A stretch of 64,000 bases of DNA from Coenobita brevimanus (lineage: Eukaryota; Arthropoda; Malacostraca; Decapoda; Coenobitidae), in the NCBI GenBank assembly GCA_032717465.1, contig CM064732.1, forward strand, positions 19,276,139 through 19,340,138, given 5' to 3'. Numbering within the stretch: the stretch's first letter is position 1; each line of letters starts with the position of its first letter. The position numbers and the translations under genes are program-made. The notes beneath the pieces were generated by a model. That model did not search any database and was not told where the DNA came from. It worked only from the letters and a program-made list of their open reading frames with translations. This document shows, in pieces, positions 50,111 to 63,099 of the stretch.

Positions 50111-52316
50111 ATCTATATACCTAAGCTGCTTCCCCCATGGAAAGGGAGGTAGCCGAGACAGGACGACACACTCCCAGCTTCCTCATCCACTCACAAACAT
50201 TCATTCGTAGCTTAGCCCCAAGGGGAGAAGGGACAGAGCCTCACTGCACCACACCGCACGAGGGTCAACTGCGCAGTGCAGACAGTGACATCCTACCATC
50301 TACCAACCGACAGCAGAGTTGGTTTACCCTTGACACATCATAATGGACCCATCCCCTTACCCACACCTGACCTGATCAGCTGATCAGACCAAATGCAGGA
50401 GAATATCCCCTCAGGGCTGTTTCATCATTTATTCATTCACAATTTCTCTCCAATCATTTAAATTACGCACAGCCACTCTTCCTTGCTCAACAGACATCCC
50501 TCTCGCATCCAGCGCTCTCTTCACACTGTCCATCCATCTCATTCGTGGTCTTCCTCTCAGCCTTACACCTCTCACATCAGAACTAGTTATCTTTTTCACC
50601 AATCGCTCATTAACCTTTCTTTCCATGTGCCCAAACCATCACAACACCCTCTGCTCAACTCGATCAGCCATCTCCCGCACAACTCCAGTTCTCCTTCGCA
50701 CTTCATCATTTCTCACTCGATCCATATGCGTCACTCCACACATACTCCTCAGACACCTCATCTCCATTACATTCAAACTTTTCCTCTCTGCTACACCTAT
50801 ATTCCATGTTTCAGCCCCAAATAACGCAGTCGGTACCACAATACCCTCATACAGCCTTCTCTTTACATCCATTATAAGTGAACGACATCTAAACACTTTT
50901 TCACTCCTTCCAGCACCTTTCCTGCTTCATTCAATCTAAACTTCACTTCTGCACCTATTCTTCCGTCCACAGCAACATGTGACCCTAAATACTTAAAACA
51001 CTCCACCTCCTCAAGCAACTCACCATTCAAAACTGTATTCATCCTCCTACCATCTACCAACCTGTGCACTTCATCACTTTACTCTTACTCTCATTTACTT
51101 TCAATTTCCTCCTTTCACACACTCTTCCCAACTCCTCTACCAACTGTCTCAACCTCTCCTCTGAATCAGCCACCAGTACAGTATCATCCGCAAGCAGCAG
51201 CTGATTCAGATTCTCTACCATCAGCATTCACCAGACTCAGATCTCCACCTAACACTCTTGCATTCACCTCCCTTACAACACAATCCATATAAACGTTAAA
51301 CAACCAAGGCGATATCACATATCCCCGCCGCAGCCCCACTGTCACGGGAAGCCAATCAGTCACAGTATTTCCCACTCTAACACACGCTCTACTATTTACC
51401 TAAAAACGTTTCACTCCTTTTAGCAACCTACCATCAAGTCCATACAGTCTTAAAACAGTCCACAAAGCCTCCCTATCAATTCTATCATACTCTTTCTCTA
51501 AATCCATGAATGCCCAAAACACATCCTTACCCTTTGCTGAATACTTCTCACACACCTGTCTCACAGCAATCATCTGATCCACGCATCCCCTCCCTCTCCT
51601 AAAGCCACACAGCTCATCACCAATCACTCCCTCTGTGCCCTCTCTCTCTTAATTAACACTCTACCATACACCTTACCTACAACACTCAGCAGACATACCC
51701 CTAAAGCTAGTACATGCATACTTATCATCCTTACCTTTTTACAACGGGACCACACAAGCACTTGTCCAGTCAATTGGCACCATACCTCTCACAAAACACA
51801 CATTCAACAATCTTACTAACCAGTCAACAATAGTCACTCCACCACCTCTCAGGCATTCCAGAGCACACCCATCCATACCTGCAGCTTTCCCTGTTTTCAT
51901 CTCCTTTACTGCCTCCTGCACTTCCCCCATCGTGATCAAAGAATCATTCATCACTACCAACACATTTACTCCTTGCACCCTTCCATCGCCACAATCTCAG
52001 CGTCCCTTTCCCCCCTCTACATTTAACAATCTTTCAAAGCACTCCGCCCATCTCTTCCTTACTGCATCCATCTCAGTTAACATCCTTCCATCCTCTGCTT
52101 TGACTCGCTCTTCCTTCTCAGACTCTCCCTTTCGCACCCTTTTCGCCTCCTTCCAAAACATTTTCTTATTCTGTTGAAAATTCTCAGTCAACCGCCTACC
52201 CCACCTTTCATCTGCTGCCACTTTAGCATCACGCACAGCCCTTCTCGCCCTATTCCTCTTTTCCTTATACCTCTCATATGACACCTCATCCTTCCTCTGC
52301 GGCCACACTATAAACG
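50111..52316 (-). mobile_element. 5'-truncated LINE with reverse transcriptase, better-read copy
   Basis: Reading down the minus strand: a basic region KRNRARRAVRDAKVAADERW (about 52,250), EVQEAVKEMKTGKAAGMDG (about 51,930), GFRRGRGCVDQMIAVRQVCE and FMDLEKEYDRIDREALW (about 51,600-51,490, motif A with its catalytic Asp), VGLRRGYVISPWLFNVYMD (motif B, about 51,330), and after a frameshift LLLADDTVLVADS (motif C, Ala-Asp-Asp at 51,183-51,191). Then ELLEEVECFKYLGSHVAVDG, GAETWN, MEMRCLRSMCGVTHMDRVRN and RGRPRMRWMDSVKRALD (about 50,560). The endonuclease is missing. A 3' UTR runs to a short (TAGA)-type end near 50,111. RTE-like by the GRPR.RW.DSVK ending, but I am not certain of the clade. Confidence 0.8.
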
Positions 52317-55300
52317 TACATGGCGGAATCTTAAATATTGTGGGTAGGGATCAATATGTCAGTGTGGTGATGATAGCAATGAAAGAATAAATGATACTGG
52401 AGAGACACTGATATTACTGACTGAACCGTCTCCCCAACACACGCGAAATCATCAGGTGGAATGTAAAAAGAATGCTATATATGGACCACCTATAATAATA
52501 ATAATAAAATCTGTCAAGGTACACGTAAGGGGTTCATATCAATTGTTTCTAATCCATTACTACGAAAGGTATCCCCGAAACTGAATAAACATACTCTATT
52601 GGCAAAACTCATACACACATGATAATACAAACATACATAATTCATACATACACAGACATAACATACATTACCGACAGGTATAAACAGACAGCTACATAGA
52701 TAGCCTGACTAACTAATGGATTAATTAACAGCTACATGAACAGGCAAGTCGATAGATAGACAGACACATACAGATAGATAGATAGATACAGATTAAACAT
52801 ACGTAGATGATCGATTGATCAATAGAAAAGAAAAACGTTAAGTAGGTAACAAAATAGACGGGAGGTACATAAAAAGAAAGATAAGAGGACAATTATAAAC
52901 TGATAATACATACCTAGTCAATTACAGGGATGTACAAATGGTTATTACTGGCTACATGGAGAGACAGGCGAGGAGAGGGAGAATGAGATAGACAGAGTGC
53001 CTCAGTCAATTACCGGGTCAATCTGGTGCTTCATGAATAGTAATTGTCCAAAGACGTAGGCCAATTTCTAGGTGGGAGACATGCACACAGATGAATGGGT
53101 CCAGGGGTATGTAAATAGGACGGAGATAGACAGACAGACACAGACAGACAGATAGATAGATAGATAGATAGGTAAGAAGATAGATAGATAAAGAGGTATC
53201 GTGGTTGGAAGAATGGAGGGATGAATGAAGAGTTGGAGATAGGTAGATGGACAAAGAAAGGCAGGTAGATCAATTACATAAGGATTCTGTAAACACCTCT
53301 CGAACAGAGCAGTACTTTCGAGGTGAATGAAACAAGTTTAGAGGTACTAAACAGATGCGAGACCATGAGGAACTTCATTAAAAGGAAGCCCCCTATGCTT
53401 CCATAAATTATTTATTTACTATCTCTATCCACCTTTATTTAGAAGAGATTTCTCAGCCTGCTGCCCCCCCCCTTTTTTTTTTTGCAGCTACAGTGGCGAG
53501 GTGGTACCGTGCCCGACTGGTGATCTACTGCACATGTGCCCTGCCAAGTCCAGAATCATGGCGGGTATTTATGAGTGCAGATAGTGGGCTATACTCTTTT
53601 ATATCGGGTTCACATAAGCTTGCACCCTCTGGGTTTCATCGTTGGCATATACTGGCTCTGACACACAGAAACATGGCCAGTGCAATACATCATAACTCAC
53701 TCTTCTCACAGACACCCCCCTTCCTGTTCGTAGTTGGTCAGCATGAGGAGGGATTTATTCCGACTATCACACTCCGTCCGGAGAATAGGTATGGTCCTAT
53801 GGTGGACCATGTCTCAACAATTACAGTTGCAAATACTGCCTTTGTTTCCTTCGGGGAAAAAAAAAAAAAAACAATATGGATGAACTGAAGGATGGATATA
53901 TAATCTTAAAGTCACAGGGAAAGAATTATGAATCAAGAAGAACTTATTCTGACGACATGAAGTTATATGAACTTTCCGATTGATATAGAGAACAAGTAAA
54001 GTAATCTAAACAGAAGTTCCCTGCTACTGGACGGTAAACTGAGGCTGGCATATAGGTGCCTAAGTTATGCAAACAGATACTGGACATGGCTGGTGTTGCA
54101 GCTATAGTAGATGAAATAAATGACTAGAGAAAAAGTCCAGCCGACCGAGATAGACTTAGTGAAAATCATATAACTACCGTAATTACCAGTCTCGAAAAGT
54201 TAATCCCTTCACTCGATGAAGCCTTTGCCTATCAAGATTTAATTCACCTCAGAAAAGAGGTTAGATATGACCTTCAGTAATTCGTTTACGACGAGGAGAC
54301 TCTGCTGTACGAGACAACTGGTGATAGATGGAAGAGTTTATCCATTCGAGGGAAGCATTTTACAGTAAAATGGTTAATGAAGAAACTAATTAAGCTATCT
54401 AGTTAAACAGTCGATTTAAAGTAACTGGTTGTAGTAAAATATCTCTTTAAAAAATCATTGTATTATAAATTCAATGAGCCAGAAAAGTTTAGGGCTTGAC
54501 CTGATACACAACCGAAATAGCTTATAATCTTCCAGTGAACTTTCATTGCCCAACTAATAATATTTTTGTTTTCCTCTGGCATGTAGACAGAGTATGAGAC
54601 TGCTGCTCCTCCGCCCCTCCATCTCCTCGTCCTCCTTCTCCACCTTCATCTTAGTGAGGACATACTGCATACCTACAGTCATTGGCGCCGTGTTCGCCAC
54701 CCTAACTATCGTCAACAACAAAAACAACAGTAACAATAACAACATTATTTTCACTAATTAACAGGGACTGCAAAGAGCAGCTAATTGTCAAAGGCAACTT
54801 GGTATCACTCCACTGTTCATGTAATCTGCATGCTACACCATAATATTCTCTCGTATGTTATTTCGAGTATCATTAAGGCAGACTATTTTCATATTGATGA
54901 GTTCTAAACCTCCCCAACAACCCAGCATGCAAAAATGGAAATTACACCGACGTTCCCGAATGTACTACTGTGTGAACGAGGACACCAGGGAAACAAACTC
55001 TTTTAAAGAGCATGAATGGAACGGGATGGTAAGGGAAGGAGGAAAAAATGATAGGAAGAAAGTGGCAGGTTAATGGTTTTAGTTACTGTTGTGCTAAATT
55101 GGGGCTAAAATTGATGGTTACATGTGTTAATGACTGATGTCTTTACCAAGGCGCTGACGAGGAACATAAAAGTGATAGAACAGTGCACACTTGTTGGTGC
55201 AGCTGTGGCGTCCATCCTGGAGCCAAATCCCCTCATATTTCCCTGCCCCATTATGTAGGGAAGGAGTCTGATCCGACCCTGTTGGGGCGTTATTAACCAA

Positions 55301-55549
55301 AGGGGGGAGCGAGTGAATCTCTACACCATGTTTGTATGGTACCAAAGAGTATCTGTAGGACAACTCCACAGAAGCAGTTGCATACATGTGGTCGACGGGT
55401 CTGTTCGGACAGAAGGACGCTGGTTAAATGAAACTATAATAATATAATCAATAACTAATATCTCAGCTACTCTTAGGAAAATGAGAGAGAGAGAGAGAGG
55501 GAGAGAAGGAGGAAGGAGTAGGTGTGGATGTTTTACTTGCTCTTTCAGG

Positions 55550-55606
<57 letters not shown>

Positions 55607-56399
55607 TTATAGTGTCTGCTGTGTCCTAACAATGTCACAAACGACGAGGGAATACATGTTTTCATGATTTTATTCACGTAAAAAAATCAGAAACAGTACT
55701 TAGTAAGGATTTCTGTATACTGTATTAAACAGTCGAAGAGAGTTTTAAGATGGTACGATACTGAAAGTGATGGTGAATTGGATGACGCAAACGGTCAACA
55801 AGAGAGTAATTAATGATAGGAGACGTAGAAATGGATAAACAATGAGAGTTAATATGTTTGTATGAGACAGTCTTGTTAAAGCTGCAAATAATTGACAACT
55901 GATAATAACTGATGAATGAAAACGATTGGTTGATGATGATGATGAACCAAGAGAATTCGGGATCATTATTAAACACAGCCATTACCTTTTAAGTCCGAAG
56001 ACGTAAATTTATTTTCTTTGTGCTATCATTACTTTATTCATTCAGTTTTAGGTAGACCTTTCGCAGTGAAGGGACTGATGGAGTCTAGAACTCCCTTGGT
56101 AAAAGGTGTTTTCGAATAATAATTAAAAAAAAAAAAAAGTGATGACAGTAACGAACGTATGATAACCAAGAGCTTGGCGTGGTAAAGATATTTATCTTTC
56201 CAGTTTCATGACTTGTTATATATTTTTTCCTTCTAGCCACCAGACAATTTCATTCAGCCGGGGAGGGAACATGCGAAAATAACTTCTTTCTGCTTACTGT
56301 TAGACTTTTCTTAAAATCTTACTTTCTTGTTTCAGTAAAATTATATCTTGCTCCGGTGACACCTCTGTTTAATATTCGTTTTACTATCTCCTGACGTTA

Positions 56400-56867
<468 letters not shown>

Positions 56868-56869
<2 letters not shown>

Positions 56870-57274
56870 AATCTTACGTTGCCCCAATAGAAGCGTAGGA
56901 GCCCGGGGTTAGGCAAGTTGGTCCTGACATTTAAGATGAGAGTACCAGGCTCACTCATCCCTGAGTGGCATTACGTGAGCAATAAACCCCAACCATCCCT
57001 TGGATATAAACCTTCAACCACTCAATCCGATTGGAGGGCAGTAATTATCCACTAAACCACCAGGAGCCAAAATTTGGTTATATGGTTACCACCCAGCAAA
57101 GTAAATGGTTTCCAGGTGTACAGGAAACCATTTGTCTTGGCACGCAGTGTAGAGTCACCCACAGGCAGTAGGAAGTGGGAAAAAATGAAGGAAAGAAAGA
57201 TAGAAGAGGGCGTATAAAGTCACCCGTGGGCAGAAGGACGAGGAAAGAATGAAGGAAAGACAGAAGAGGAGGAA

Positions 57275-57285
<11 letters not shown>
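56868..57285 (+). repeat. Family A copy A6, second version
   Basis: Counterpart of 33,374-33,782, again between (TA)n tracts (56,808-56,866 and 57,286-57,323). Confidence 0.8.
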
Positions 57286-57324
<39 letters not shown>

Positions 57325-57472
57325 TCAACTATTTTGCTTTGCTGAGACACATTTCGAAATGAAAGCGCTAGAAACAGTCTCTGTACGACCATCTAACTAG
57401 CCCATTTTCACTGCCTCCGAAGGATTTACTTCTGGTAGGTGATTTGTACACAGGAAGCTGCAGTCAGTCTGC

Positions 57473-57714
57473 TTAAAATTCTTCGTTAAGAAACCTGTAA
57501 TCAGCACACTCGTCTCGCAACCGAAAGTTTACGGGTTCGATTCGCGGGTCGACCGCGAGACCTTTAGGCAAGGCCTCCATTGCCCTAGCCTGTTCGTACC
57601 TAGAACTAAAAATAGGTACCCGGATGCAAAGTCGACGGTTGCGTGTCGTATTCCGGGGGAATGTTTGGGAGCTTACTTTCCTTGTCTGTTCACCATTCTT
57701 GTATGTTTGTGTTA
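57473..57714 (+). mobile_element. tRNA-derived SINE, second version
   Basis: B box GGTTCGATTCG at 57,534-57,544. Here the sequence continues past the point where the left contig stops. Confidence 0.6.
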
Positions 57715-57897
57715 TCCCCTGCCCAGTGCAACTGTCCAAAAATAACTACCCACGCATGTTGGGTTAAGCCCCGACGCCTATTCCTTCAACTAAATTCAGT
57801 TCCTCACCAACTGATTCTTCCTCTGTCCCCCTCCTTCCTTCTGACTTGGTTGTAGTAACCCCAACATTTGGAGCTTACTTTCCTTGTCTGTTCACCA
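57664..57897 (+). repeat. Direct repeats of about 31 bp, 203 bp apart
   Basis: TTTGGGAGCTTACTTTCCTT GTCTGTTCACCA at 57,664-57,695 recurs with one base fewer at 57,867-57,897. The left contig ends between these two copies. Confidence 0.85.
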
Positions 57898-58879
57898 CCG
57901 GCAATTGTACTCTCTAATTTAGACGATTTATTTAAGCCTGGGAACAGCTAAGAAGAATAGAAGTGGACACAGTCTTTATAAGCAACTTCATTGTGATGAA
58001 TTTTCATTCTTCATTTTGACTGCCTCCAAATGACTATAGTCATCGTGTTTTCAACCGCACATTTACTGTACATTCGTGTATGATACCTAAAGGCGATGTC
58101 ACCTTCAAAGCAAGAACTCAGTTAATTCCACACATCTCTCAACGATTTTATTCACCTTTAAGCAACCACTGGGAATGAGAGAGTTCAAGGAACAGAGACG
58201 CAGAAGATGAGTGAGGAAATTATTGTCATCATGTACAGTTTGTGAAAGTTTGCCTTGTATTTCACCTCTTCTCATTTTCTCCACTCGCTAATAAGACCAA
58301 TATGAGAGAGGCTTCAGTAGGTTTCTTTGTTTATGGATGATTCTCCTTGATTTAATACGCATGAGAGCTATGCCACCGCCATCCTCTAAGTGAGAAATGC
58401 ACTCAATGGAATAGTAGGTGAACACTTGTCCCTGACTGTTCAGTTGCATTTTACAATTTCTTACATCGCCTAAAAACTATCAATCCTCTGTGATCTTGGT
58501 AGATTGACTAATAATACTGAGGGTTGGACTCTCTCTCTTTATTAGTTCGGAATCCCTGACGTGGAAAAGTATTATTGGTGGCTTTTACTGTATACATTTG
58601 CTTACAGTGTATTCAGAGACTCAGTTCAGATAGAATGATGAGGAAATTACAATAACAGTAGGCAAAAAGAAATTGCCTATCCTGATATTTTACTTTGTCT
58701 TCATCAATTTCGGGATGCTGATTATGAATCTGACGTCCATTTTTGCCAATTGTGGATAATTAAAAGGAATCATAATTTACGGATGTTTATTTTTTCACCA
58801 CAGATTTCACTAGGATGACCCCTAGAGATTTTCTGTCATCCTTAAATTAGCTTGCATTTGCCACTAATTTCTTCACGGA
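57898..58879. other. Non-coding DNA upstream of the decayed paralogue
   Basis: No clear protein match; the last 200 bp may hold very degraded upstream parts of the paralogue (a DDP.RFS-like reading near 58,815). Confidence 0.35.
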
Positions 58880-59735
58880 GTAATGCTTCACATATGGTAG
58901 GAATAATCATCCATCACTTCCCGTTGGGCACTCAGTTCACTGAGAGGGTTATGAAGCCGTGGAACATTTGTTGGGAAAAGCAATTAGGTTGAGCATAGGT
59001 GAGACGATTGTGGAGACTGCAAAATGTTTGGCATTTTTTCTTGGTCTACTAAACAGATATATCAAGAGTTTCTGGTTTCTGAGCCCCTGGGACAGCAGAG
59101 CGACAATCCACTACAATTAAGGAAGAGAATGGCCTCTGAGAAATACCTTGACACCTTGCACATATAATGAAATCTATTATTCTCTTGTTCAAAGAGGCAA
59201 GGTCATACTGCCTCATCTTCATTTTAAGCTTGAATGGACATAACAATGTATAAAGACTTTGGACATGATAGGTGAGTCCCACCAATGTATTTGTTCACTG
59301 TTTCAAAAGCTGTCCAACGAGAAAGTCAAAGTATCATCTTCTCTGCACCATCTAGATGCTGGGATTAATAATTAAAAAAAAAAAAAAAAAAAAAAAAAAC
59401 TATATGACTCCTCTTGAGATAAGGGCTTGGCATGATTTAAGGATTGTTTTACATGGCTTACTAGGCAAAAGGAAAAACAGCAACTACCAGGAACTGGTTG
59501 AAATTCTGATTATTTCAAAAACATTGTTTGCAAGAGGTCACCAGAGCTGCATTACTTAACATGCCCATTTGTATTTCCTCCGAGAAACTCTGCGTGATGC
59601 ATGTGATAACTATATACAGGGGCTTCGTCAAGATATCAAATTGATGGTGAGACGTTACCAAAGATGATGGAAAGCTTCCATTATTGGGGACTATGTCCAA
59701 ATGTTGGTGAGATCAGACTAAAACAGCTTCATAGG
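58880..59735 (+). pseudogene. Decayed second member of the uncharacterised family
   Basis: Translated in pieces on the + strand it is collinear with the gene at 19,800-21,400. NNHPSLPVGHSVH.EGYEAVEHLL (from about 58,907) parallels NKYASVPVVHSVQLKE. AKCLAFFLGLLNRYIKSF and then PWDSRA (59,088-59,102) parallels LKVLCILLGQQSGYSKF and EWDSRA. KVILPHLHFKLEWT parallels KVLLPPLHIELGFM. After an A26 run, EIRAWHDLRIVLHGLLGK and then LRQDIKLMVRRYQR (about 59,623-59,664) and KASIIGDYVQMLVRSD parallel FHQDIKDMERRYQRR and DVSMMVDYCWMIYRD. It has several stops and frameshifts and no intact frame. Confidence 0.65.
59374..59399 (+). repeat. A26 homopolymer
   Basis: It lies inside the decayed paralogue and separates two collinear protein-like stretches. 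Confidence 0.95.
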
Positions 59736-59944
59736 AGGAAAAGCAGTTCAACTGTCCATTTTTAACGCGCCTGAGCCTGTACTATATAATTTTGTTAACG
59801 GAGAGATTTAAGTAATTGTTTCATGGTAGAGGACAAGAAAAAATCTGTACTTTATACGAAGAAGTACCGGTAAGGTATTGTGTTTGCTCCTGACCACTAA
59901 CATAAAAAGCTTTTTTTTTTTTTTTTTTTTTCGGCACCGCTGAA
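59736..59944. other. Flank of the paralogue, with a T21 run
   Basis: T21 at 59,911-59,931. Nothing else recognised. Confidence 0.4.
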
Positions 59945-60225
59945 TACGTAAAGAAACTAGAAAGCACTCAGAAAGCGCATACCTCCACCAATGACATGCC
60001 ATTAAAAAGGATCCGGATCCGTGGAGATATTGTGTAGAATACATAGGATCCTGATCCGCCCCCAAATTTAATCAATTCTTTCTTAGCTCATGGTCCACCC
60101 TTCCACCAAATATCATTGAAATTCATTGAGAACTTTTGGAGATATCGTCTGGACAAACAGACAGACAGACAGACAAACAGGTGAGTATATAACCTCCTTC
60201 ATCTTCTTTGACGGAGGTAACAAAA
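59945..60225 (+). repeat. Interspersed repeat family D, longer copy
   Basis: It starts near AACTAGAAAGCACTCAGAAA, continues GCGCATACCTCC, GGATCCGGATCCGTGGAGAT, CCCAAATTTAATCAATTCTT, CACCAAATATCATTGAAATT, a TGGACAAACAGACAGACAGA tail and TATATAACCTCC..GACGGAGGTAAC. The ends (TACCTCC / GGAGGTA) are loosely inverted. Confidence 0.65.
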
Positions 60226-60279
60226 CTAGTCAGATAAAGACAATTATGCTTATACGAGATCTGATCGACATGTATCCGA

Positions 60280-60282
<3 letters not shown>

Positions 60283-60344
<62 letters not shown>
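60283..60344. repeat. (TA)n microsatellite
   Basis: About 31 TA units. Confidence 0.95.
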
Positions 60345-60349
<5 letters not shown>

Positions 60350-61072
60350 CTAATAGCAACAAGGGGATCCGACGCAGTAGAGCGTTACTTTAAATCGCTG
60401 TGCAAGTCATTGAGTATGTCAACCCCATCCCAGCTGTTGCCGAACAGCGAGTCTTTGAGGTCGTGTTCTGGCTTGTATTTTCATCAGCTTATCAATCTGT
60501 CCATCCTTTTACCTCTAGGTATCCTTCTCTCCATTCATTCACCCGTCAATCCATTTATACTGTTTGCTATCCCTCCCTTCATCCATCCTCTTACTTTTTG
60601 CTTGCCGGAATCGAAAGAGTAGGCAAGCATGTTGGTCAGTTCCTTATGTTTGTCTGTCTATATCTTTGTCTGCTGTCTACAGGCCACACTTTTGCTCCAT
60701 TCGTTCTGAAAATAAAACTCAGAAGGTAGATATCCATAAACCCTGGAAGTCTATTGCACTTTTATTCATCAAAATCGGTCAAAGGCCTTGGACTGAGTTA
60801 GGGGTTGAGACTCCTCAATGGCCGTGGGTCCGGAAATCGTCGGGACCCAGTGGCAGCCTCAGTCACAGTTTTTTTTTTTTCAAATTTGGAAAATTGAATT
60901 ATGTTTCTTAGCAATTGGAAGAGAAACGTCTGGCGCACCTGGCAACGCAATTTTTAGCTTCCAAAACTTATCCTGTGCTTCGCAACGAAGCGCGAAAACA
61001 AAAGAAAATCACAAAATTACTGCCTACCCGTCCGTGAAAACTAAGCAGACACATGCCTAAACTCCGGTGAAA
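60345..61072. other. Unassigned non-coding DNA with a small hairpin
   Basis: It includes TCATCAAAATCGGTCAAAGG near 60,767 and a perfect GCTTCG-CAA-CGAAGC hairpin at 60,977-60,991, both reminiscent of dispersed repeats but not assignable. Confidence 0.4.
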
Positions 61073-61261
61073 CAGGCCCGTAGCCAGGACTTGATGTTTG
61101 GGAGGGCCATCTCCATTGTAGGGGAGGGGGGGACTATTTTTTTATGCTATTTCTTCCACTTATATTTCTTCTAGAAAAACTTCTGGGGGTGCTAATGAGT
61201 TTTTTGGGGGGATGCTAAGCCTCTCCATAGCCCCCCCTCCCTCCCCGTGGCTACGAGCCTG
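61073..61261. mobile_element. hAT-type MITE with 8-bp target-site duplication
   Basis: The 189-bp element starts CAGGCCCGTAGCCAGG and ends CCGTGGCTACGAGCCTG, inverted termini matching at about 13 of 15 positions. Perfect 8-bp duplications CGGTGAAA flank it at 61,065-61,072 and 61,262-61,269. The interior is G-rich at the left (GGAGGGGGGG) and C-rich at the right. No coding capacity. Confidence 0.9.
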
Positions 61262-61429
61262 CGGTGAAAACTAGGCAGACACAGTTGGATTCATCCGGAA
61301 AGCAGAAGAGGGTGGAAGAGGAGAGAGAAGAGAAAGGGGAGAGAGGGGAGGAAGAGCGGCGGGGATCCATCGGCCAAGCGCTCTGCTTATAGCAGTTTCA
61401 ATTATCCATTCCCCCTTCCATTTATCCAT

Positions 61430-61433
<4 letters not shown>

Positions 61434-61475
<42 letters not shown>
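61434..61475 (+). repeat. (TG)n microsatellite
   Basis: About 20 TG units at the end of an inverted family C copy, equivalent to (CA)n in that element's own orientation. Confidence 0.95.
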
Positions 61476-61476
<1 letters not shown>

Positions 61477-61479
61477 CCC

Positions 61480-61760
61480 ATTATATCTCATGAACGGCTT
61501 GAGCTATCAACAGGGTATCAAGATTCATGGCCGAGTTCGAAAATGGGCACTCGGAGTCAAGGTGAAGGTCACCAAAATGGCTGTCAAAGGTCAACTAGTT
61601 TTTATCGCCCGCCTTTCTCATCATTATATCTCATGAACGGCTAGAGCCATCAACATGAAACTTTCAGGGTGTCAAGATATTGCAAAAATCTTGGACTTGG
61701 CCAACAGCATACTCTGGCGGGCGATTAGTATTCGGCACTCGAATGCTTTTCTTTCATTTT
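61480..61760 (-). repeat. Interspersed repeat family C, inverted copy, 143-bp units
   Basis: ATTATATCTCATGAACGGCT occurs at 61,480 and 61,623, a 143-bp period. In reverse complement the outer end reads AAGCATTCGAGTGCCGAATA followed by CTAATCGCC, which matches AAGCATTCGGAGGCCGAATG CTAATCGCC near 15,352, and the other end reads ATAATGGGAACACACAC, matching 15,632-15,650. Confidence 0.75.
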
Positions 61761-62375
61761 TACAATTCATTTTCGATCCCCCTCTTCTCCTCCCAACCTT
61801 TATACCCTTGTATATACTCTCTTGGTCAATCAGTCACTCCTCTATCCTTCCGCGTCGCCTAACCATTTCAGTAAGTTTCTTTGAGCCTGCATTAATCATT
61901 CACCTGAAATCTTCATATTTATCATCGGAAGTTTCTGAATTATCTTCGTTAAGTAGAAAAGGTTTTATTATATTATATTCTTGCATTCTTTAGGCGATTT
62001 TTTTGCGCTTTGGACCTAGCTTTAGAATTGATGGAGTTATATAGGCAGTCCATAACGCATCCAAACTGAGAGGTATGTGTGAAGATAAAAAAAAAAATAA
62101 AATAATAATAATAATATTAAATGTCTTGTGATAGGAAAGGAAACTAAAGACACCATTATCGCAGTAAAAGAGGTAATTACAAAGCCATGTGAGTGCTAAA
62201 AGTGAAACGACATTTGAAGCATGAAATGTTTGTTTCAGTCACTGTTACTGCTTCGAGTTTAGAACACTTAGCGAAATCCAGCTAAGTTTATGTAAACGTT
62301 TTAAGTCATAACAAGAAATAAAACTCGGAGACTGCGACAAGCGACCTAATCAATGGTTCTAAAGGACAAATATTA
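61761..62375. other. Non-coding DNA, nothing recognised
   Basis: A short A/AAT run at about 62,088-62,117. No gene motif. Confidence 0.4.
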
Positions 62376-63028
62376 TACTTAACCCTTTGGCATTGATCGT
62401 CGACTAATTGCTCTCAAAACCAACATGCTTCACCCAAGCCTGACTCCTAATCATTGCATGAAGTTTGGTACAGTTCAGATCTAAACTGCTTATTTTGCCC
62501 TATGACGTCAAATTGGCCTTTCCCTGTGACTCCGATCTTTGGCAGTTCTCAGAATTCGAAATTCTTTTTTACTGCCTTTCCCTGAACCGTTCATCAAACT
62601 TTGATCTATGTGGGATAAAAACTGCTTATACTGACATTGCCATGTAACTGTCAATTTCCACAGTGCTAAAAGAAAGAATAATAATAAAATTAACAATTCC
62701 TCAGCCAATTCACACTCTTCCACCAAGTTTGGCTTAAATCAGATTAAAACTATCAGGTATTACGTACGCTCACAGTACACATGAGCCCAACATTGACATT
62801 GCTCTGTGACCTTGACCTCTGACTAGTTGTTCTCAAAATCGCATCCCTTCTTTATTGAGTTACTCCCAAAGTTTCGTGTAAAACGGAAGAGGACTTGAAG
62901 CTGACCTAGCCGTATGACCCTGGCCTTAGACTTACTGTTCTCGAAACAATATGCCGATTATTTAGCTGTCACTCGTCACTTCCACCAAATAAATTTGGCT
63001 AAAATGTGATAAAACCGATTGATATAAT

Positions 63029-63030
<2 letters not shown>
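62376..63030 (+). repeat. Interspersed repeat family B, third locus
   Basis: Degenerate units with cores near 62,385, 62,525, 62,807 and 62,917; TGACCTTGA is perfect at 62,807-62,815, followed by CCTCTGACTAGTTGTTCTCAAAA. As at 13,430-14,210 it is followed by a (CA)n tract. Confidence 0.7.

Positions 63031-63032
<2 letters not shown>

Positions 63033-63092
<60 letters not shown>
63033..63092 (+). repeat. (CA)n microsatellite
   Basis: About 30 CA units ending in CGCGCGCAC. Confidence 0.95.
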
Positions 63093-63094
<2 letters not shown>

Positions 63095-63099
63095 GCGCA

